A DNA stretch of 64,000 nucleotides from Diadema setosum. Lineage: Eukaryota; Echinodermata; Echinoidea; Diadematoida; Diadematidae. The translations under genes and the position numbers were made by a program. Location: contig CM067059.1 of the NCBI GenBank assembly GCA_033980235.1, forward strand, positions 25,457,922 to 25,521,921, written 5' to 3'. Positions 25,901-36,000 of this stretch are shown piece after piece. Each line of letters opens with the position of its first letter. Positions within the stretch are counted from its first letter, which is position 1. Under the pieces are notes generated by a model. It made no database searches. It worked only from the letters and a program-made list of their open reading frames with translations, and was not told where the DNA came from.

Positions 25901-28900
25901 AAAAATCTCATTGCTTTACAGAAAATTCCCTGACGGCCTAGCTCAGGCCAACTAAAGCTTAGGTCACCCAAGGATGTATTTAATAATCAGTGCTACTGTA
26001 TCAGTTTGTAAATCCATGTGCAAATAGGAAAGATACACCTCTGTCAATATAACGTGGCTGCTTATTCAGGCCAGGTTTAGGGTGGAGGGATAATCGCCAG
26101 TGTACATAGAGCCAAGGTGTGAATGACTGGACATGCATGCGGATCCTCAGACGGGGGTCTGTGTTAGTGCTGTGCAAACATGACTGGTGTTGCTATTATT
26201 GCAAGTGTGCAACCACCTTGCACACTTTCTCTCTCTTTTCTTTCTCTTTCTTTCTCTCTCTTTATACTCACACGCACCCACCTACCCACACACACATGCA
26301 TACATCTATCCTGGTACTCACATAGTATCTCATGTGTATTGTTAATGTCACATTACATGGGGACAAAAAAAAAACAACAGTTCCATCTCATTGGCTGTAG
26401 TTACTTAATCTCAGTTGACTTTTCATGTAGTAGTATTAAGAAAAGGAGAAGAAGAGGAAGAAAGGCATAGTTGAAAATGGGATTCGATTTGATTTCCGTC
26501 TAGCGGCCAGCAGGGTCCATTTCAAAGCCGGTTATATGGGACCCCAAGTGTGTTGAGCAGCCAGCTTTTCCATGCCTGCTCCACACCACCTTAGGAAGAG
26601 CTCCCAGACCCCTAAGAGTGGGGGAATCTATTATCTGACAAATCGCCAGAGTCTAGACACTAGACGCGGTGTTTTGAATGGTCATAATGAGACCCATTCA
26701 GGCCCGCTTCGGGTCTTTTTTCTGCAGCAAATTGTTTGCTTTTGAGGTCAGTGCTTAGCTGTAGCTGGACAGGAGGGGGTGATATTGTCCAGTCCTTTAT
26801 TGGAGCCCCCTAACCCCTGCCCCTTTATTCCCCTAATCTGTTTGGACCAGCGCAATTCAAGTGATGTTAGGATGCAGCATGAAGGAGTTGACAAAAAAGA
26901 ACAAAAAAAGGAGGAGAAAGAAGGCGAGAAAGAGGAGGAAGATACATTACTGTCCTGTGGTATTAAAGCTCCTGGCTGGCTTGAATGCACGCCCCTCTGA
27001 CAAACAATTGCCACTAAGATACAGATGTGCTTTGTGCGAGGGGATGATGTTGCCTTTCAGACTCTGGCTGGGGACAAATGATGAGGTTCTTGACAACTGA
27101 ATGGATCCCAGGTATCAAATTGATCAATGTGAGGAGGGGAGTAGACCTATTCATCGGACGCTGCACCAGAAGAAAGCGGGAAGACATGCATAAAATAGGT
27201 CCAGCAGACAATGGGGGAAAGAGTTGTCTTTTGCTATCAGGAGGCTGAAAAAGATCTCAGATGGTAACTTGTAAATCGTAGCATGAAAGAGGATGGGGGG
27301 GGGGGGGACACTGCTCGATTGTTTCTTGTTTGTTTGTTTTTTCTTCTTGGTTTTGTTTTATTTGATCTGTTGTAAGGAACATCATTCGTTTGTTACAGGA
27401 TGTAAGCAATGTTTAAGAGTGCTTACCCCACTCTCCCCACCTCCCAGTTCCCTTCTCTGACCAGAAGTTTTTGGGACTGGCCCCGATTTAGGCTGCGGTC
27501 AGTTAGCCAACCTTCTATTTTTACTAGGCCTGCATTGGATGTGAGCCGCAACAGACCCACACGACAAGCATTCCAGACTCCTCTGCACGGCATCATTGAG
27601 AGCACTTTGCAGATGTGCCGCGCAGCACGAAAGCCAGATGCAAAACAGAACTTGTCGTTATGATGTAAAAGCAATGATGATGATATTCACAGCAAAAGGG
27701 CAAAACCATACGGCAGATTTATCACGAGGTATACTCCATGCCCTGGGTGGCTGAGATACTTGTATGTCAAAATGATTAATTGTGGATTCAGTATGTAAGA
27801 GAAGAGATCGATGATAAATGTAACTCTCGCTTTCCCTTTGTACCTATATCATATATTTCTCTTTTTTTTTTGGTGAGAAAATTTTCTTTGTGAGAAAATT
27901 CAGAAAGTAGAAGGGGGTTAAGCAGGCAGAGAGAAAGTAATTGTGTAGATCTGTTTCATTCTTAGCACTTTTCTGTGTATTAGATGCCATCTGAAGCCTT
28001 TCAGTTGAAGGCCACACACTTTTAAAGTGCTCTATTGCCATATTGATGCCATAATCCTAATGACAATGTGAGTGGGCAAGAGTTACGCCTCGCTAGGGCA
28101 GATTATATGCCATTTTTTAAAGAAGGCACACAAGCAGTGAGCAGGCTCACCAGGCCTGGACACGAGCAGTGGCCAGGTGACCTGGGGCCACTTAAAATTG
28201 ATTTTGGGTCACCAAATTTGTCAAAAAGGCTATCTTTTGGTTTCTCAATGGGGCAGCTAATATTCAAAATAACTTTTTTAATAGCTATACTTCAGTCCAC
28301 TACATTTCTTTGCTTTTTTTTTTCAGGCCATCAAAACTTCAAATTCATAGATTTTAGCGGTCTTAGCAGGCCAATAGATAAAGAAATTAGTGCATGCAAT
28401 GTAATGTGTGTTTTTTTGCAGTCACGAGATACATACTCGTCCTGATTTACTACTAGTGAGAGTGGGAAATGATTGATTCATCACGATGCAGAATCTGAGG
28501 ATGAGCTCTTGGAATAGAAACCTTTCTCTTTCTCTCTCTCTCTCTCCTAGTCATATGTCAGTAGACACAGCCATGTTACTCTCATAATTTGTATAAATGT
28601 GCCATGGTTACTCTGAAGAAGACTTACGTCCTTGTGAAAATAGTCACTCTGACTTGTGAGCAGATGTATCATTTTATGCATTAAATGGAAATTACAATGG
28701 GAAAAAAAAAATAATATGCACTTAATGTTTCTGTCATAGCATAATGTAAACTCCCAGCACCATATGAAAGTACATAGGCTTTGACATAAGCAGTGGCATG
28801 GGGTTCAAAAAAAAAATTGATGTTGGACCACCAATTTTTTTTTGTGGCCCTGAGACATTACTAATGTTTTGGTGGCCCAGTCGGGTAACCAGGATTCAAA

Positions 28901-29484
28901 ATGTATTTTCGCTTTTGCTTATATTTCAGGCTACTACATATCTTTTTTGGGCCACAAAAATTTCAGATTTACAGAATTCAGTTGCCTGAACAGGCCACAA
29001 GACAAAAAGTTTAGTGTTGAGCCCTGGGTCCCCAAAGTTTGTTTGTTTTGTTTTTTAATTAACATGAATATTTTGCCTTCTATTCCTGCATCCAAATTTG
29101 AATTATTCAAATAGCATGAATAGTCTTTCAAAACTATGAAATAATCTCTCTCTCTCTCTCTCTCTCTTTGCTATCAGTCTTGAATCTACTCTTGTTGCTG
29201 TAATGTTCTCAACAGTAAAAGTTCTGATATTGCAGCAGTTTGAACCGAGAACCATACAACCAAGCAAGGCTCCCTCACCCTTTTCCCTTTCGTTCCTCCC
29301 TCCTCAGGTGCACGAATTATGCGACAATTTCTGCCACCGGTATATCAACTGTTTAAAGGGAAAGATGCCCATAGACCTTGTTATAGAGGACCGGGAGGGG
29401 ATCGGCTCGGTGAAGCAAGGGGCTGCCTCACCGACCGAGGTTGGTTCGGACAACCACAGCGAATCCAGGAGCCCGATGGATCAG
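8268..29484 (+). CDS. Meis: Meis/homothorax-class TALE homeobox protein, 5' part (6 coding exons; homeodomain exons lie outside)
   Basis: The coding sequence is the join of 8268-8282, 8540-8793, 9747-9888, 12482-12532, 14625-14675 and 29308-29484, giving 690 nt and 230 codons without a stop. Meis proteins are nuclear transcription cofactors that bind Pbx/extradenticle through an N-terminal domain and bind TGACAG-type DNA sites through a TALE homeodomain. Visible landmarks are the N-terminal [10 protein letters not shown], the [20 protein letters not shown] block (about residues 81-100), the [20 protein letters not shown] block, the [17 protein letters not shown] helix (155-171) and [20 protein letters not shown] (172-191). 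These match animal Meis1/2/3 and homothorax as I know them. PKNOX/Prep is less likely because the [16 protein letters not shown] block and the N-terminus are Meis-type. Introns 1 and 3-6 are phase 0 and intron 2 is phase 2, as I recall for vertebrate MEIS genes. The homeodomain and C-terminus are missing from the window. Confidence 0.95.
8283..8539 (+). other. Meis intron 1 (257 bp)
   Basis: This short phase-0 intron has donor GTAGGT and acceptor TTGTCTTGCAG. It is interrupted by a 16-base poly-A run just before the pyrimidine tract. Nothing else was recognised in it. Its small size keeps the start-codon exon next to exon 2. Confidence 0.8.
8540..8793 (+). CDS. Meis: Meis coding exon 2 (N-terminal linker and start of PBC-interaction domain)
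   Basis: The exon follows a pyrimidine-rich acceptor ending in CTTGCAG and ends at TATGG|GTACAC. It encodes about 84 residues plus two bases of a split glycine codon, so the following intron is phase 2. The start [10 protein letters not shown] is the conserved Meis N-terminal motif. A variable His/Pro/Tyr/Ala-rich linker follows (for example [20 protein letters not shown]). The exon closes with the conserved KRDKDAIYG that opens the first conserved region. The linker is of similar length to vertebrate Meis but diverged, as expected for a low-complexity segment in a distant animal. Confidence 0.95.
8794..9746 (+). other. Meis intron 2 (953 bp)
   Basis: This phase-2 intron has donor GTACAC and acceptor CTAACCACAG. 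The first part is T-rich with long T runs. A CpG-containing middle part (about 9100-9300) contrasts with it. A segment at 9435-9465 consists of short AATTG repeats. No other gene or element was recognised. Confidence 0.85.
9747..9888 (+). CDS. Meis: Meis coding exon 3 (first conserved region of Meis/PKNOX domain)
   Basis: The acceptor is CTAACCACAG and the donor is AAACAG|GTACAC. The first G completes the glycine split by intron 2, then 47 codons follow. The exon encodes [20 protein letters not shown], then the [20 protein letters not shown] block, and ends in EDIAVFAKQ. This is almost residue-for-residue the same as vertebrate MEIS, so it is the strongest evidence for gene identity. In family members this helix region binds PBC-class partners and masks a nuclear export signal in Pbx. 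Codon use is more GC-rich than the flanking intron DNA. Confidence 0.97.
9889..12481 (+). other. Meis intron 3 (2.6 kb)
   Basis: This phase-0 intron is AT-rich. It contains poly-A and poly-T runs, a CT/TATC-rich tract near 11200-11260 and a TA dinucleotide tract at 11532-11584. No coding exon or complete transposable element was recognised. Confidence 0.85.
11532..11584. repeat. (TA)n microsatellite in intron 3
   Basis: Alternating TA with a single GTA interruption covers about 53 bases. Confidence 0.9.
12482..12532 (+). CDS. Meis: Meis coding exon 4 (17 codons)
   Basis: The exon lies between CTTCGGCAG and TTG|GTGAGT, a strong donor. It encodes [17 protein letters not shown], which corresponds to IRAEKPLFSSNPELDNL in vertebrate MEIS. 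It is 51 nt and phase 0 at both ends, so skipping it would keep the reading frame. It links the two conserved helical regions of the PBC-interaction domain. Confidence 0.95.
12533..14624 (+). other. Meis intron 4 (2.1 kb)
   Basis: This phase-0 intron is AT-rich and poor in microsatellites compared with the rest of the window. No transposable-element termini were found, which makes it one of the cleaner stretches and therefore a reasonable place to look for conserved non-coding sequence. No specific element can be named. Confidence 0.85.
14625..14675 (+). CDS. Meis: Meis coding exon 5 (17 codons, second conserved region)
   Basis: The exon lies between CTTTCAG and GAAAAG|GTAAGT, a near-consensus donor. 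It encodes [17 protein letters not shown], the Meis helix rich in leucine and isoleucine, which is identical to vertebrate MEIS as I know it. It is exactly 51 nt and phase 0 at both ends, the same size as exon 4. In the family this helix forms part of the PBC contact surface. Confidence 0.97.
15987..16066. mobile_element. Short TTAACCC hairpin element (about 80 bp)
   Basis: The left arm TTAACCCGTTCCATACGG and the right arm, reverse complement TATAACCCATCCCATACT, are imperfect inverted repeats around a short centre. The unit would fold into a hairpin. It resembles the TTAACCC element at 62385-62461 in size and in its first seven bases, although the rest of the arm differs. It may be a very short MITE. 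Confidence 0.45.
16719..16776. repeat. AT then (TATG)n microsatellite
   Basis: A short AT tract runs into about a dozen tetranucleotide TATG/GTAT units with one TTTG interruption near 16761. It is a simple repeat in intron 5 with no evidence of function. Confidence 0.9.
17771..17862. repeat. Three-copy minisatellite, unit about 29-33 bp
   Basis: Three head-to-tail copies start at 17771, 17800 and 17833. Each has an AT core of variable length followed by the invariant block GAAGATACTTGCTACACCT. Length differs only in the AT core. The near identity of the copies points to a recent expansion. Confidence 0.9.
19741..19925. repeat. Poly-C/poly-A then (CAAA)n low-complexity tract
   Basis: A run of 16 C is followed by 17 A and then by AAAC/CAAA-type units with an ACA-rich middle and further poly-A, over about 185 bases. 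The + strand has almost no T or G across the tract. The proline/lysine/asparagine- or phenylalanine-rich open frames here are translations of this repeat. Confidence 0.9.
20121..20142. repeat. (GT)n microsatellite
   Basis: About eleven GT units lie 40 bases upstream of a TTAA MITE in intron 5. It is a simple repeat. Confidence 0.85.
20186..20536. mobile_element. TTAA-flanked MITE (AGGCGTAATTTACC terminal repeat)
   Basis: The left end TTTAAAGGCGTAATTTACC and the right end, reverse complement TTTAAACGTCCTGTATACC, are imperfect inverted repeats. TTAA lies on both sides (20182-20185 and 20537-20540). The 351-bp element is AT-rich and non-coding. The inverted repeats are less exact than in the neighbouring element at 21387-21941, so this copy looks older. 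Confidence 0.6.
20894..20970. other. Hairpin with 17-bp perfect arms (possible structured RNA)
   Basis: CTGCCTGGCAGAAGGGC (20900-20916) and its exact reverse complement (20948-20964) flank a 31-nt loop. Beyond one mismatch the pairing continues outward for six or seven more pairs that include G-U wobbles. The result is a precursor-like stem of about 24 pairs within the Meis intron. No known microRNA was recognised. It could also be a remnant of an inverted-repeat element. Confidence 0.4.
21387..21941. mobile_element. TTAA-flanked MITE (AGGTAGGGGATACC terminal repeat)
   Basis: The left end AGGTAGGGGATACC and the right end, reverse complement AGGTAGGGAATCCC, are inverted repeats. TTAA lies on both sides (21383-21386 and 21942-21945). 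The 555-bp element has no coding capacity. It lies about 850 bp from another TTAA MITE in the same intron. A piggyBac-type origin is suggested by the TTAA target. Confidence 0.7.
22853..22896. repeat. (GA)n microsatellite
   Basis: About twenty GA units follow a G-rich tract (22801-22850). The whole 22795-22905 interval is almost purely purine on the + strand. Confidence 0.9.
23852..24020. repeat. Dispersed repeat, copy A (TACTGTAAAACC family)
   Basis: The copy begins TACTGTAAAACCAGAAATG and contains the inverted motif pair GCATTTTAATTTC / GAAATTAAAATGC. A second copy at about 53030-53220 shares the order TTTTAATTT, AAAATGCATG, AAAGTTCTTGT, ACACTA and CCAGTGGCAATT. TACTGTAAAACCAGAAAT-type repeats are, as I recall, widespread in marine invertebrates. 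Confidence 0.7.
25548..25604. other. Hairpin with 16-bp arms (possible structured RNA)
   Basis: GAATCAGAAGGGCATT (25548-25563) pairs with AATGCCCTTTTGATTC (25589-25604) over 16 consecutive positions with one G-U wobble, around a 25-nt loop. It lies in a repeat-poor, GC-richer island of intron 5 (25150-25640). It could be a small precursor RNA or a chance palindrome. Confidence 0.35.
26221..26312. repeat. CT-rich then CA-rich simple repeat
   Basis: A CTTT/CTCT tract passes into CACACAC/CACCCAC units over about 90 bases. It is low-complexity sequence in intron 5. Confidence 0.8.
28118..28400. repeat. Diverged intron repeat, copy 1
   Basis: This stretch shares order and wording with 28785-29030: AGCAGTGGC near its start, a CAAAA/AATTT block, TTCAGGCCATCAAAACTTC, then GATTTTAGCGGTCTTAGC followed by AGGCCAATAGA and AAATTAGTG. 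The later copy has the corresponding GGGCCACAAAAATTTCAG, ACAGAATTCAGTTGCCTG, AGGCCACAAGA and AAGTTTAGTG. This looks like an old local duplication or two insertions of one family. Confidence 0.5.
28785..29030. repeat. Diverged intron repeat, copy 2
   Basis: This is the second copy of the repeat at 28118-28400, in the same orientation about 650 bp downstream. It ends about 280 bp before Meis exon 6. Termini are not defined, so the type of element is unknown. Confidence 0.5.
29143..29168. repeat. (CT)n microsatellite
   Basis: About thirteen CT units lie 140 bases before Meis exon 6, upstream of the exon's own pyrimidine tract. Confidence 0.85.
29308..29484 (+). CDS. Meis: Meis coding exon 6 (end of PBC-interaction domain and acidic/serine linker)
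   Basis: The acceptor is preceded by a long pyrimidine tract ending CCTCCTCAG, and the donor is GATCAG|GTAAGA. The 59 codons open with [20 protein letters not shown] and continue [11 protein letters not shown], the conserved end of the Meis/PKNOX domain. A linker rich in Ser, Gly, Glu and Asp follows, ending SRSPMDQ. Vertebrate MEIS exons end at an equivalent ...DQ position, but the linker before it differs (the vertebrate form has an SDSEDITRSANLTDQ-like tail). The next exon should encode the PSWNRDHDD-type linker and was not found in the window. Confidence 0.96.
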
Positions 29485-32400
29485 GTAAGAATTACGTACT
29501 TCTCATGGCAGTATTTACATCTAGTAATCTTAGACGGTCTCTCATGTTGCATTCACACGACATTTCTTATCTTTAAGATGAACTCGATGTTCTAAACTTT
29601 GATGATTAGCATTTAGTTTCAAACTGTGATGCATGTCCACATGACACGTAATCTGTAAGTTTTAACTTTCAAGGAGGACTCCCACTCCATTACTAAACCA
29701 GAGAACCAGAACAAAGTCTTACATAAGTGATCGTGACACCTCAACAATAAAATAGTGTATACAACAAGGACTAGAGGTTGACCTGGAAGTATTTAAAGGG
29801 AAATGGGATTCACAGAGAGGTCGCACTAACTTTCGATTCATTTACTATCTTGTCCACACGCTGCTACAATATGAGTCGAGACCCCCTGCGGTCCGTGGGT
29901 AGAGCGTACTGAGTAAACCCTAAGATGTCTTGCAGTCCTTATCATTGACTAATCATAAGCTTGCTAAACTTTGAGTGCGTCCATTCCGTGCTTAACCACA
30001 AGCTAATCATCAAAGTTTAAAACTTTGACGTAATCTTCATGATTGATTGAAAATGTCATGTGAACCCAGCTAATGTGTGTGCATGGAACTCTCAATGATT
30101 TCTTACATGATATTATGCAAGAATGAGTCCATCATGTGCTGAGATAAAATCAAGCATCATATAGGACTCGGAGAAACAAGCGGGAGCAAAAGTTTTTTAA
30201 AAGGGGAGATAAGCAATAGCAAACACAGGCAAATAATGGATATTTTGCTTGATGTCATCATCCCGTCTCCCTCAGGAATGATAGTCCGGAATGACTTTAA
30301 TGGTTAGGAAGATGATTATTATCACAGCCAGTCACTTAGAAGGAGAGTGACAATGCTATTAACACAATGTCATCGATGACCTGCTATACACCGACAGTGT
30401 AGTTGTATAGATTTTGATCATTCGGTCATGATGCCTATGCGACGAGGCAAGCGCCATGGAGCTGTGAAGCTAGTGCCTGATCTCCACAATCTGCGGGCTC
30501 GCAGTGCGCATTATGTGCGCACACGATCCATCCAAGATCGTGCATGTAATGCTCATATCTGTAGTCAACATCCTTTTCAAGGTTTCTTCACTCAGCCAAG
30601 AATTGTGTGGCAAGTCTTGTGATTTTTTTTTTGAGGGGGGGGGGGATGTGGGGTAGACAAGCTGGTATTCTACAATCACAGTTTTCAACTTCACACCCTG
30701 CATTGTTTAAGGATTTGGGGGATGGGATTACGACATTATCAATCTGGACAACAGCCAATATTTTGTGGTATTGTTAGAAAATTATCTGTTTGTACAAAAT
30801 GTCATGGAATGAGCATTCAGTAAACAGGAATTCTTAGAATGAATGTAGAGTTCAATGCAAGCTTGTTTGTGTTCATTCAAGGGGGAGGGGGCAATGTATG
30901 TATCACTACTCCCTCAAACTTGTTGATGTGTGGTGTAAATATTCATACCTCCAACCTAACCTTAAGTTAGCAGAAGCATAAGAAATGTTCGTCGTGATAT
31001 ACGATACTTGTTTGCTTGCTGCAGCACACTTCCGCCTGCTCAGGATGCTTTGATATCGTGACATTAACCTTATTTTTATATTCCTCTTATTTTGTGACAA
31101 TTGTCTAATGATTAAATACAGTGACATTCCTATGGGATAATGCATAAAAATCAATCGATGCTACTTACTATATTCCTTATTCATATATTCCTGAAGTATG
31201 AAATGTTCATGCATTCATCAACAGATCACATGATTTGCATCTTCCCTGAAAAAGATCTTTATTTGATTTGAACTTCTTGTTGATCTGGGTAGCTGATGCT
31301 AATTTCTTCCCTACCTGTTTCATACTAGTGTTACTAAATAGATGTAGGGTTCACTGCAGGTACAATATTTGTTGTTGTTTTTTTTTTTCCTTTAGCTCTT
31401 GCACCCTTTGTTTATATGATTTTGTCTCTATTTCTTAAGTTAATGTAAATGATGGAATGGGCTTTCACTTCCTAAAACATCACTTTTGGCTATATGTGCA
31501 TATGTGCAACACTCAGAATCAAGTTTATGACTTGCCAGCCATGCGTTCACTTTATAAATGGAGGTGTATAGTCATAACCGACACTTCCAATTATGCGCGT
31601 GCTGACAGCCATTGTATGGGGTAGTTTCTTGCATTTTTTTCTTCTTTGGTATAAGAGGGTAGAACTTTTGAAGGTGTCGTCATCTGTCACAGCGAGACTT
31701 TGACAAAGTTTGGTCAGGGTAATATCGTTCAACACGAACCTGTCACTGGTTGACAGGTATTGCTACCAAAAATGCCATGATTATGGAGGATAGGCTTTTG
31801 TTTGATTTCGCTCTCACCCTCCTCTCTTTCTTTAATGCTGGGTCGAAAGTAATATGAAATCAAACACAGTACTCACAGCTCCTCACCCCCCCCCCCCCCA
31901 TCTCGTAACAGGAAGATGTAATTTTGAAATGATGACCGCACCTTCTCGCCTGTCAAACCCTAATGTAATGTCAACATTCATGTTACTTTGCAGTATCAAA
32001 ATTTGATTCAGTCCCTTTTGTTGACATAGGCATCCTCAAATGATGCCTGTGTGATGATTGCCAGGAACACTGATGCTTTTTTTTTTTTGGTTAGTTGGTT
32101 GGTTGGTTGTCTTTGAGCCACTTTAAGTGGACCTCCAAAGACTTGTTTCTATTGGTTGAAGTTCCAATAGTGAGCTTAGTTTAGAATTAAGTGCCTTCTC
32201 TTATTTCATTTTTAGGTTTTTGGTTGTCAATGCATGTGCATTTGTGTGTTTATGTGTTTTATGTGTTTGTGTTGAAATCATGTACTTCAAGACGTCTCTT
32301 CTCTACTTTGCCTTTATCCAACCTTCTTGCATAGTCTTACACAGTACTTCTTCCTCAGCAAATTATGGTAGTTGCATACTCATTTAAACTTAACAAAAAA

Positions 32401-33016
32401 TATTGAAATAATGAAATGTTTGAACTCTTTGTGATATTTTGATTATGCCACTATTGCTCAGTATGGCTTATAGGAATGCAAGGATCATGACTATACAAAA
32501 GGAGAAGTTTGGTGATGTGGTCCACAATATAGTTAGAAATAATTAATTTTTTTTGAGGTGTATTTGTTTTAAAATGTTTAAAAAAAGAGGAAACAGTACT
32601 TCAGTATCCATCAATGTGTAGTTTGCTGCCATTTTACCATTTTGAGGATTTTGTTATGCTCAATATATTTTTCCATCTTTGCAAGATATGCAGGATCACA
32701 TTGGAAGCTATTAAATATAAAGGGATCACTCTATATCTTTTAATGATATTAATAATGAGTATGATAATAATAAAATCAATATCTAGACATTTGAACTAAG
32801 GGTTAATTGATTTTGTAGTTACTGTGCTGCTGCTGATGATGACATGATCAACTGGATTTAAAGCAGCAGTCGGGACAAGTTTGAATCGGCAAAAAATATG
32901 CATTGAATTGTACACCCTAGGACATCATCTACTTTCATGTTATTTCCTCCCCCCCCCCCCCCCATTTGCAAATAGAATATATCTGTATATGCCTGGTATA
33001 TGCAAACTGAAAAAAG

Positions 33017-33054
33017 TCTTTATACCACTAACATCTATTTTAGTGGTATAAAGA
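33017..33054. other. 15-bp perfect hairpin
   Basis: TCTTTATACCACTAA (33017-33031) pairs perfectly with its reverse complement (33040-33054) around an 8-nt loop. It is AT-rich and short. A function is not evident. Confidence 0.5.
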
Positions 33055-36000
33055 TTATTATATCAACAATGCAGGAGAAAAAGGAAGAAAGCAGAATAAT
33101 ACCACATGGGCCAGAATGATAGAGAAATAACACGTCATTGTAATGTATAGTATCATGGGCAGAGACTATGCCTTCCCACTTAGGATAGAGGGTTTTTTTT
33201 TCTCTCCCCCCCCCCCCCCCCCCATGTTTATTCACAAATAGAAATTAGCTCACTTTTTTGAGAGCATCATCATTCAAAAGTAACATGAGTCCACATTTAG
33301 TGACTACTTTATTTACCCAAAGGTATTTGCACAGACACCAATGTAATCAGATCAAGTTCACACTTTGCTGAATTTTGAATATAAATATATATTTATTTTT
33401 TATATATATTTCCTGTGATATACCCTGCAAGGCAATTATATTAATGCCGAATTGCTCACCATCACCAAACTGAAAATGATAAGTGAAGTGTTTGGATTGC
33501 TTTTGGCATTGGCAAAACACTTCACCGTTCAGTGTCATGAGTAGTATAAAGATATAGTTGTGAAATACTGTGCTTCCGCTGGCGTACACGTGTACATGTC
33601 TGTACATTTTGCCTGGTATGGTTTTATACGATGCTTTATAAAACTAACTTTTGTGCATTGATTATTTTTTTTTTGTCATTTATATTCATTATTAATATTA
33701 TTATATTTTCTCATATGATTCTTTCAATTCTATGTTTTGTTTTTCCTCACTTAAAAAAAAAAACCCAACCCAAGAAATCTCAAGGGGATAAAAAAAACAT
33801 GCAAATCAAACAACTCAAAAAGAGATGTCTCAGTCAAGCAGTTTGTCGGTGTGTTTCAGACATATCTGTTTTGAATCAATGGAAGCCACATGTTGTTCTG
33901 TTTCAGCATGCAAAGATGAGGGACAAGCTGTTCAAAAGTCAGTAACAAAAAAAAAAAAATCAGAACACATTTTTTTATATGCATGTGATATTGAGCTTCT
34001 CATGTGTGGCACAAGCTTTAAACTGTATGTTTTCTGACAGGGAAACCATACAACCATGTTCTAATAAAAGTATTTACTTGCACCGCAGTCATTTCATTTC
34101 TCAGACCACCGGACAGCTCCTAATTGGGAACCTTTATGTATCATCGCTATTTGAAATTTACAATATTTTGTATTTTCCTCGTTGTTTTTTTCGTGAAAGT
34201 TGGTTTACTGTAGCATATTTATAGGATATGTTTCAACAGTAATTAATGGTTGTCAGACTTCTCATCTTGATCCAACTTTTCTTCTTCATCCTCTTCCACA
34301 TATTTTTTTTTTTTTTCCTGTGAGGTTTTCTACCTTTTGTCCATTTATAGTCTTTGATTAAGACTGTCACATTTTGCATGAACACGTATGCAACAGACGG
34401 AAGCGTAGGTACGTGATATATTCTGTAATATAATTACTTTAAGGTCTTTAACTGCTTTATAAATGAAGCATGGATATGTGAAATATTGTAGGTGCCCTAC
34501 TTGGAAATATCATTAATCACAAGTGGATGACATGATGAAAATCAAATTTCCAGAGCAAAGCAAATTCAAGGTGACATGTGCAATAATGCAACATTTGCAA
34601 ATCAAATGACCTAGTTATTTTTCAGTGAATTAAAACTTTTCATCATCATGTCATTGCTATAGATTTAAAAAAAAAATGATGGAAATGGTGAGGGAATTTC
34701 AAAAACAAATGCTAAAAGATTCTTAACAGTGATATGTTATATTTTATTTTGATTCATTTGTGTATTTTTCTATGAAAGCATCAAATATGCGAGGTTGTTG
34801 GACCCTTCTCTCCTCCCATTTTCTGTCCAGTAAATCAATTTTCATTCAATCTTATGATTAAAGTCTGTCAAATTATTTTCTTTTTTATATCATGTCACTT
34901 TGATAGTATTCTATAATCAATAACAATTGAGTGTTGTCTTTGTTGGAATGAGCATGATAGGTGTTTTCATATCACTAGTGCAGAAGAAAAGAAAATCGTC
35001 CCGTGAATTTATGTTTTACAACATTTCTATGACATAATTCTTTATAGGCTAATAGGTAGAAGTTATACAATTGGGGTAATTTTTGCTTTGACACTCATTG
35101 TTGGTGCTAGGCTTTTCAGGGCTTACTGACCTTTCATGCATGGTTGATAAACCATGTTGGTCCTCTCCAGCAGCCTGTAAAAAGAGACTAGCTAGAGAAA
35201 GAGTAGCATTCAGGTAACAATAGGGCATCATGAGGCATATGAGGTATTGTGTGACTTGAGTGAATGCGCCCCCCTTCCAACTTATAGGTGGGGAGTGATC
35301 ATGCCAATAGAAAGGGGGTTAAAAAAAAGAAAGGTAGACACAAGGGGAGTCTGTAGAATGCCTCATTCATACCTGGTATCTAACCCCCCTTTACAAGAGA
35401 TACCAATGTAAATGACCCATTTTCTGCTCCACAAAGCCCCCCTTTTCCATCATTGTCCATTCCTTGAGCTATGAAAACCAGGTATTTTTATTGATGGCAA
35501 CTGCTTACAAAAAGTAGTAGGACTTCGTAATGAAGAAAGGAGAGGGGAAAAAAAGAACATAGCAGGAGGGTGCAATAGAGGTCAGAGATGTAGAAAGCAA
35601 CAGAGGTAGTGTAGCAACGAAGAGAGTGGCGAAGTGCATTAACAGCATTAATAGGTCTGACGTAGTTCGTCTCTTGACGTCTGTCTAATTACTGAGGCAC
35701 GATGTCTTGTTCTGTTCGTTCAAGAAACAAGAGGTTTGCACATTTCCACTACTGCTTGCATCCTTTCCACTCGCAGCCATCTCCCTATTCGACCCCCAAC
35801 CGCGGTAGAAAAAAAATGGGGAAGAAAATGTATGAGAATTGTCAACTAGAGTGAGTGAGATGGAGTTTGCATTGGATCACCACTGCATTACGTAGGGATG
35901 TCGAAAAAAAAAAGGACCTTGTCAACTTTTTCTTGGGCAAAGGGGTAATCAATCTTCTTCTCAACCCATGTAGAATGATTTGGGAGTTTCCAAGTTGGCC

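Larger units (their letters stand above)
14676..29307 (+). other. Meis intron 5 (14.6 kb)
   Basis: This phase-0 intron separates the two halves of the PBC-interaction domain. It contains a TTAACCC hairpin element, a minisatellite, two TTAA MITEs, two paralogous repeat copies near 28.1 and 28.8 kb, one copy of a TACTGTAAAACC repeat and many microsatellites, each listed separately. GC-richer repeat-poor islands lie at about 16320-16690, 24290-24560, 25150-25640 and 27380-27660. No coding exon was recognised. Confidence 0.85.

Noticed and set aside
30503..30542. Two short palindromes (GTGCGCA...TGCGCAC and CACGATC...GATCGTG)
   Set aside because: The arms are only about 7 bp, which is within chance expectation for this length of DNA.
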